A stretch of DNA of 64,000 nucleotides from assembly GCF_900618535.1 (NCBI RefSeq), contig NZ_UYJA01000004.1, positions 186,001-250,000 of the forward strand, written 5' to 3'. The stretch comes from Pseudomonas bubulae. GTDB lineage: Bacteria > Pseudomonadota > Gammaproteobacteria > Pseudomonadales > Pseudomonadaceae. The position numbers and the translations under genes were made by a program. How positions within the stretch are numbered: the stretch's first letter is position 1; the number at the start of each line of letters is the position of its first letter. The notes below the pieces were generated by a model. It searched no databases and had not been told where the DNA came from. It saw only the letters and a list, made by a program, of their open reading frames with translations. Below, in pieces: positions 59,210-64,000 of this stretch.

Positions 59210-60601
59210 ATGAATTTCCCGCTGATCCTCAATCTGCTGGTGTTCCTCGCGTTGCTGTTCGGCTTGTCGCTGACCCGCCACACTGCGTGGAGCCTGGCGA
59301 AAAAAGTCTTGCTGGCACTGGTTATAGGCGTGGTCTTCGGCCTGTGCCTGCACCTGACCTACGGTACAGACAGCCCGACACTGAAAGCCTCCATTGGCTG
59401 GTTCGACCTGGTCGGCAGTGGCTACGTGCAATTGCTGCAAATGATCGTGATACCGCTGGTATTCGCCTCGATCCTCAGCGCCGTAGCCCGTCTGCATAAC
59501 GCTTCGTCCCTCGGCAAGATCAGCTTCCTGACCATCGGCACATTGCTGTTTACCACCATGATCGCGGCACTGATCGGTATCGGCCTGACCAACCTGTTCG
59601 GCCTCACCGCCGATGGCCTGGTGGCCGGTGCTGCAGAAATGAGCCGCCTGCAAGTGATCCAGAGCGACTACGCGGGCAAGGTGTCGGACCTGAACGTGCC
59701 ACAACTGCTGCTGTCGTTTATCCCGCAAAACCCGTTTGCCGACCTGGCCCGTGCCAAGCCGACCTCGATCATCAGCGTGGTGATTTTCGCGGCATTCCTG
59801 GGCATCGCCGCGTTGCAGCTGTTCAAGGACGAGCCGGAAAAAGGCGGCAAGATCCTCAGCGCCATCGATACCCTGCAAGCCTGGGTGATGCGCCTGGTGC
59901 GCCTGGTGATGAAACTGACCCCCTACGGCGTACTGGCCTTGATGACCAAAGTGGTCGCCATGTCCAACGTGCAGGACATCATCAAACTCGGCAGCTTTGT
60001 GGTGGTGTCCTACATCGCCCTGGCGCTGATGTTTGTGATTCACGGCGTGATCGTGTCGTTTTCCGGGGTTAACCCGCTGCGCTTCTTCCGCAAGGTATGG
60101 CCGGTTCTGACCTTTGCTTTCACCAGCCGTTCGAGCGCGGCCAGCATCCCGTTGAGCATCGAAGCGCAAACCCGACGCCTGGGCATTCCGTCTTCGATCG
60201 CCAGCTTTGCCGCTTCGTTTGGCGCGACCATTGGCCAGAACGGCTGTGCCGGTCTGTACCCGGCCATGCTGGCGGTGATGGTTGCCCCGACCGTGGGCAT
60301 CAACCCGCTGGACCCTGTGTGGATCGCATCGCTGGTGGCCATCGTGACCTTGAGTTCGGTAGGCGTGGCCGGTGTGGGCGGTGGTGCAACCTTCGCTGCA
60401 CTGATCGTGTTGCCGGCCATGGGATTGCCGGTGTCGCTGGTGGCATTGCTGATTTCGGTCGAGCCCCTGATCGACATGGGCCGTACGGCACTGAACGTCA
60501 GCGGTTCGATGGTGGCAGGCACCGTCACCAGCCAGATCCTGCACCAGACCGACAAGGCCATCCTGGCTGAAGACGATCATGGTGATCTGGCGCACGCCTA
60601 A
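59210..60601 (+). CDS. tcyP: TcyP-like L-cystine symporter
   Basis: Dicarboxylate/amino acid:cation symporter family protein of 463 residues, the TcyP/YdjN length. About eight helices plus hairpin loops; conserved segments are [38 protein letters not shown] and [18 protein letters not shown], where serine-rich and NG motifs line the substrate site. The ATG at 59210 follows CGGAG; the open frame upstream to 59105 is not needed. Cystine as substrate is by family. Confidence 0.88.
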   Translation: MNFPLILNLLVFLALLFGLSLTRHTAWSLAKKVLLALVIGVVFGLCLHLTYGTDSPTLKASIGWFDLVGSGYVQLLQMIVIPLVFASILSAVARLHNASSLGKISFLTIGTLLFTTMIAALIGIGLTNLFGLTADGLVAGAAEMSRLQVIQSDYAGKVSDLNVPQLLLSFIPQNPFADLARAKPTSIISVVIFAAFLGIAALQLFKDEPEKGGKILSAIDTLQAWVMRLVRLVMKLTPYGVLALMTKVVAMSNVQDIIKLGSFVVVSYIALALMFVIHGVIVSFSGVNPLRFFRKVWPVLTFAFTSRSSAASIPLSIEAQTRRLGIPSSIASFAASFGATIGQNGCAGLYPAMLAVMVAPTVGINPLDPVWIASLVAIVTLSSVGVAGVGGGATFAALIVLPAMGLPVSLVALLISVEPLIDMGRTALNVSGSMVAGTVTSQILHQTDKAILAEDDHGDLAHA

Positions 60602-60608
60602 AAGCTTG

Positions 60609-60718
60609 CCCTAACCCTCTCCCGGAGGGAGAGGGGATTAAAGGCAAAAGCAGATTTGCGTAACACCACAGATCAGCCCCCTCTCCCTCCGGGAGAGGGT
60701 TGGGGTGAGGGGCTTTTT
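60609..60718. repeat. Convergent inverted repeat CCCTAACCCTCTCCC family
   Basis: CCCTAACCCTCTCCCGGAGG and CCTCCGGGAGAGGGTTGGGG pair across about 60 bases and end in GGGGCTTTTTG between the ends of tcyP and folA. A terminator for tcyP is likely. Confidence 0.7.
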
Positions 60719-60722
60719 GTAA

Positions 60723-61235
60723 CTAAGCCCTTTCCCACACCTCAAAACTGAACGCCGGCTTGCCCTCTGCAGCCTCGTGCAATTCCTCTGATACCCGTTT
60801 CCACTGCGCCTGATCGAACTCAGGGAACCACGCATCGCCTTCCGGGCTCAGGCCCACTCGCGTCAGGTACAACCGGTCGGCATCCACCAATCCCTGGGTG
60901 TACAACTGCGCGCCGCCAATCAGCATCACTTCACTGACGCCTTGCTCGATTGCCCACGCCTCGGCACGCTCCACAGCCGCCTCAAGGGATGCAAATACCT
61001 CGGCACCTTCAAGCTGCAAGCCGGCCTGACGACTGACCACCAGATTAAGCCGGCCCGGCAACGGGCGGCCCAGCGAATCCCAGGTCTTGCGCCCCATGAT
61101 GATCGGCTTGCCCAGGGTGGTGGCCTTGAAATATTTGAAATCCGCTGGCAAATGCCACGGCATGCTGTTGTCGACGCCAATCACGCGGTTTTCAGCGAGT
61201 GCCGCGATCAGGCTAAGGGGGAGTGTGTTTTTCAT
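60723..61235 (-). CDS. folA: Dihydrofolate reductase
   Basis: Enzyme of 170 residues. LIAALAENRVIGVDNSMPWHLPADF contains the substrate and Met20-loop elements (read in parts), with TWDSLGRPLPGR and the C-terminal sheet. Length and motifs are those of chromosomal FolA. Start MKNTLPLSLIAAL. It diverges from the DUF2868 gene. Confidence 0.95.
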   Translation of the reverse strand: MKNTLPLSLIAALAENRVIGVDNSMPWHLPADFKYFKATTLGKPIIMGRKTWDSLGRPLPGRLNLVVSRQAGLQLEGAEVFASLEAAVERAEAWAIEQGVSEVMLIGGAQLYTQGLVDADRLYLTRVGLSPEGDAWFPEFDQAQWKRVSEELHEAAEGKPAFSFEVWERA

Positions 61236-61313
61236 GGCGCCGAGGATACCAGAGCCACCCGCGCCGACAGTACCCCGCCTGACTAACAGCGGTTATGCTC
61301 ATGGCTCACTTGA

Positions 61314-62708
61314 ATGGACTGGCCTGTGAATCAACTTTCCCCATTACAACGCCTCTGGCTGACCGAGACCGTGCGCCTGCGCGAAGAACACGCCGGCCCG
61401 CTGGACGATCTTGAAGCCAATCGGCGCGCCCGCACCAGCGCCGGCGACCTGTCCACACGCCTGCAAAACCGCGCCCTCTGGCTGGCGGAACGGGATGGCT
61501 TGCTCGCCGCCATGCAGCACTGGCTGCAAGGTGCGCGGCTGGCGCTGCTGGTACTGGCCGTACTGGCGGTGCTCAGCGGCGCCGGGCTGGCCTTTGCCGC
61601 CCTGGGCGACGGGCAAACCCCGGTCAATGTGTTCTGGGCGCTGGGCAGCCTGCTTGGCCTCAATCTGATCCTGCTGTTGAGCTGGGCGCTGGGCCTGCTA
61701 TTTGCCGGTGAACACGGCGCCAGCCTCGGCCGCCTGTGGCTGTGGCTCAGCGAAAAACTCGCCCGCGACGCCAAGGCCGCACAACTGGCCCCCGCCTTAT
61801 TGCTGTTGCTGCAACGGCGCAAGCTCAATCGCTGGGCACTCGGCACGCTGGTCAACGGCCTGTGGTTGCTGGCGATGCTCAGCGCGTTGGTGATGATGCT
61901 GCTGCTAATGGCCACCCGCCGTTACGGGTTTATCTGGGAAACCACGATTCTTGGTGCCGATGTGTTTGTCGCCGCCACCCGCGCCCTTGGCGCCCTGCCC
62001 AACTGGCTGGGCATGAGCGTACCCACCGTGGAGATGATCCGCATCAGCAACGACACCAACCTCTATGACAATGAACTGGTGCGTCAGGCATGGGCAGTCT
62101 GGCTGGTGGGCGTGGTCCTTATTTACGGGGTGATTCCGCGTCTGCTACTGGCGGCATTCTGCCTGTGGCGCTGGAATGCCGGGCGCAACGCACTGCAACT
62201 TGACCTTAATCTGCCCGGTTACAGCCAGCTGCGCGAGCGTCTGATGCCCAGCAGCGAGCGCCTGGGCGTAAATGACATAGCCCCCGAGCAGTTGCATAAC
62301 GTGCAGGCCGGGCACAGCGACCTGCACACCGATGGCGCCTTGATCGTGGCCATCGAGCTGGACGATCAACACCCTTGGCCACCCACGTTGCCGGCTACGG
62401 TCAAGGATGCGGGCATTCTCGACAGCCGCGAATCCAGGCAAAAACTGCTCGAACAAATGACCCGTTTCCCCCCGGCGCGCCTGGCCATTGCCTGCGACCC
62501 GCGACGCTCGCCGGACCGTGGCAGCCTGGCGCTGATCGGCGAACTGGCCCGCAGTGCCCGCGAAACCCGCATATGGCTACTGCAAGCGCCCCCCGGCCAG
62601 GCACTGGACGCTGATCGCCTGGGCGACTGGCACACGGCGCTGGAGAAACTGGGTTTACCGTTCGCCGCCAGCGCCCCCCTGAACTGGCTGGAGACAGGCC
62701 ATGACTAA
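61314..62708 (+). CDS. DUF2868 membrane protein
   Basis: Protein of 464 residues with about five membrane helices (e.g. LALLVLALLAVL-like at about residue 70, LGLNLILLLSWALGLLF, LVNGLWLLAMLSALVMMLLL) and a soluble C-terminal part of about 160 residues with a Rossmann-like VAIELDDQHPW and LLQAPPG. It matches the DUF2868 family of unknown function. The start may be the ATG at 61314 or the GTG at 61326 (MNQLSPLQRL). It overlaps the next gene by eight bases, so the two are coupled. Confidence 0.82.
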   Translation: MDWPVNQLSPLQRLWLTETVRLREEHAGPLDDLEANRRARTSAGDLSTRLQNRALWLAERDGLLAAMQHWLQGARLALLVLAVLAVLSGAGLAFAALGDGQTPVNVFWALGSLLGLNLILLLSWALGLLFAGEHGASLGRLWLWLSEKLARDAKAAQLAPALLLLLQRRKLNRWALGTLVNGLWLLAMLSALVMMLLLMATRRYGFIWETTILGADVFVAATRALGALPNWLGMSVPTVEMIRISNDTNLYDNELVRQAWAVWLVGVVLIYGVIPRLLLAAFCLWRWNAGRNALQLDLNLPGYSQLRERLMPSSERLGVNDIAPEQLHNVQAGHSDLHTDGALIVAIELDDQHPWPPTLPATVKDAGILDSRESRQKLLEQMTRFPPARLAIACDPRRSPDRGSLALIGELARSARETRIWLLQAPPGQALDADRLGDWHTALEKLGLPFAASAPLNWLETGHD

Positions 62709-64000
62709 GCCACTGACGCTGGCCGTGGTGGGCCATACCAATGTCGGCAAAACCTCGTTGCTGCGGACCCTGACCCGAGATGTCGGTTTTGGTGAAGTGT
62801 CCCATCGTCCCAGCACCACGCGCCATGTCGAAGGCGCACGGCTGTCGGTCGACGGCGAGCCGTTGCTGGAGCTGTACGACACGCCGGGGCTGGAAGATGC
62901 CATCGCCCTGCTCGACTACCTTGAGCGCCTCGACCACCCCGGTGAACGCCTGGATGGCCCGGCGCGGGTCGCGCGCTTTCTCGAAGGCAGCGAGGCGCGC
63001 CAGCGCTTTGAGCAGGAAGCCAAGGTGTTGCGCCAACTGCTGGCCTCGGACGCCGGGCTGTATGTGATCGACGCCCGCGAGCCGGTGCTGGCCAAGTACC
63101 GCGACGAACTCAGCGTACTGGCCAGTTGTGGCAAACCGCTGCTGCCGGTGCTCAACTTTGTCAGCAGCCCGCAACATCGCGAGCCCGAGTGGCGCGAAGC
63201 CCTGGCCCGTCTGGGCCTGCATGCACTGGTACGCTTCGACAGCGTGGCCCCGCCCGAAGATGGCGAACGCCGTTTATATGAAAGCCTGGCGCTGCTGCTG
63301 GAGCATTCGCGGGGCGCGCTGCAACGACTGATTACCGACCAGGAGGCCCAGCGTGAAGCCCGCAAGCACAGCGCCCTGCGCCTGATTGCCGAACTGCTGA
63401 TCGACTGCGCCGCTTGCCGACGCAGCGTGGCCAGCGAAAAAACCGCCGAACAACAAGCTACCCAGCAGTTGCGCGAAACGATTCGCCAACGCGAGCAACG
63501 CTGCGTAGAAGCCATGCTCAAGCTGTACGGTTTTCGCACCAGCGATGCGGCGGCCAGCGACTTGCCGCTGCTCGACGGGCGCTGGGGCGATGACTTGTTC
63601 AACCCCGAGACGCTCAAGCATCTGGGCGTGCGGGTCGGTAGCGGGATTGCCGCAGGGGCTGCGGCCGGGGCTGGCGTGGACTTGATGGTGGGCGGCCTGA
63701 CGCTGGGCGCGGCGGCGCTGGCCGGGGCCATTGCCGGCGGTGCGCTGCAAACCGCGCGCAGCTACGGCAGCCGCTTGCTGGGCAAGTTCAAGGGCCAGCG
63801 CGAGTTGACCGTGGACGACAGCGTGTTACGCCTGCTGGCGTTGCGCCAACGGCAATTGCTGCACGCTCTCAATGCTCGCGGGCATGCGGCGGTGGACAGC
63901 ATCAAGGTCGCCACCCCGCAGGACAAGACCTGGCGCGAAGGCAAACTGCCCGAAGCCCTGAACAAGGCGCGGGCGCACCCGCAATGGTCGTCGCTCAACC
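62701..64000 (+). CDS. DUF3482 GTPase, C-terminus cut by window edge
   Basis: GTP-binding protein, 433 residues visible. The N-terminal Era/YihA-like G domain has P-loop GHTNVGKTSLLRTL (about residue 11), the T of the switch region in PSTTRHVEG, and DTPGLED (G3). G4 is not the usual NKxD: LLPVLNFVSS is found in its place. Two glycine/alanine-rich segments at about residues 315-350 (GSGIAAGAAAGAGVDLMVGG) could insert into membrane. Translationally coupled to the DUF2868 gene, which suggests a membrane-bound pair. Confidence 0.85.
   Translation, partial: MTKPLTLAVVGHTNVGKTSLLRTLTRDVGFGEVSHRPSTTRHVEGARLSVDGEPLLELYDTPGLEDAIALLDYLERLDHPGERLDGPARVARFLEGSEARQRFEQEAKVLRQLLASDAGLYVIDAREPVLAKYRDELSVLASCGKPLLPVLNFVSSPQHREPEWREALARLGLHALVRFDSVAPPEDGERRLYESLALLLEHSRGALQRLITDQEAQREARKHSALRLIAELLIDCAACRRSVASEKTAEQQATQQLRETIRQREQRCVEAMLKLYGFRTSDAAASDLPLLDGRWGDDLFNPETLKHLGVRVGSGIAAGAAAGAGVDLMVGGLTLGAAALAGAIAGGALQTARSYGSRLLGKFKGQRELTVDDSVLRLLALRQRQLLHALNARGHAAVDSIKVATPQDKTWREGKLPEALNKARAHPQWSSLN

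Noticed and set aside
59138..60595. 485-codon minus-strand frame opposite tcyP
   Set aside because: Shadow frame; composition is His/Gln-rich, as in the other antisense shadows.

Overview
The window is a stretch of Pseudomonas chromosome, most like the P. fluorescens/P. fragi side of the genus. The evidence is the gene content and order: the dgc, cdh/cai, gbdR, sdaB, cbcXWV, betT and betIBA block matches the order known from P. aeruginosa PA5372-PA5398. A second block (rpoH-ftsX-ftsE-ftsY, M16 peptidases, rsmD, coaD, fdx, mutM, ilvD, folA) matches PA0350-PA0376. The spacers carry Pseudomonas-type REP repeats. I see no phage, plasmid, IS, CRISPR, rRNA or tRNA.

Region 1 (1-21.7 kb) turns quaternary amines into glycine and serine-derived carbon. 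On the minus strand an M19 dipeptidase-like gene and a DUF5943 gene lead into dgcA, the dimethylglycine demethylase subunit, which is cut by the left edge. Next come two small unrelated genes, and then cdhR diverges from the carnitine operon caiX-cdhC-cdhA-cdhB (carnitine to glycine betaine). gbdR encodes the glycine-betaine-sensing activator. sdaB (serine dehydratase) diverges from cbcXWV, an ABC importer for choline, betaine and carnitine. betT (choline import) diverges from betIBA (choline to glycine betaine). Two probable operator arrays with an exact 21-bp period, the half-site spacing of AraC-type regulators, sit in the cdhR/caiX and sdaB/cbcX spacers. A palindromic BetI operator sits in the betT/betI spacer.

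Region 2 (22-27.2 kb) is a same-strand cluster of an RraA-like protein, a TldD-like and a TldE-like protease subunit, and a DHA2-type MFS exporter. It is the least understood gene group here.

Region 3 (27.3-34.3 kb) holds dbpA (RNA helicase), a BaiN/HI0933-type flavoprotein, a YccS-like membrane protein, elaA, a small winged-helix protein, a YgjP-type metallopeptidase and a DUF3077-like protein.

Region 4 (34.3-63 kb) is mostly housekeeping: ftsYEX-rpoH, two tandem pairs of M16 peptidases around rsmD, a YheT hydrolase, an AraC and a TetR regulator, sseA, calB, coaD, fdx, mutM, rlmI, a DUF4153 membrane protein, ilvD, pchP (phosphorylcholine phosphatase, which links back to region 1), tcyP and folA. 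It ends with a DUF2868/DUF3482 pair, the second member cut by the right edge.

The spacers hold three families of paired inverted repeats: GTGGGAGCGGGCTTGCTCGC REP doublets, GTAGCAGCTGCC / GGCAGCTGCTAC doublets, and CCCTCACCC...CTCTCCC doublets. Many lie inside apparent operons or between convergent genes.
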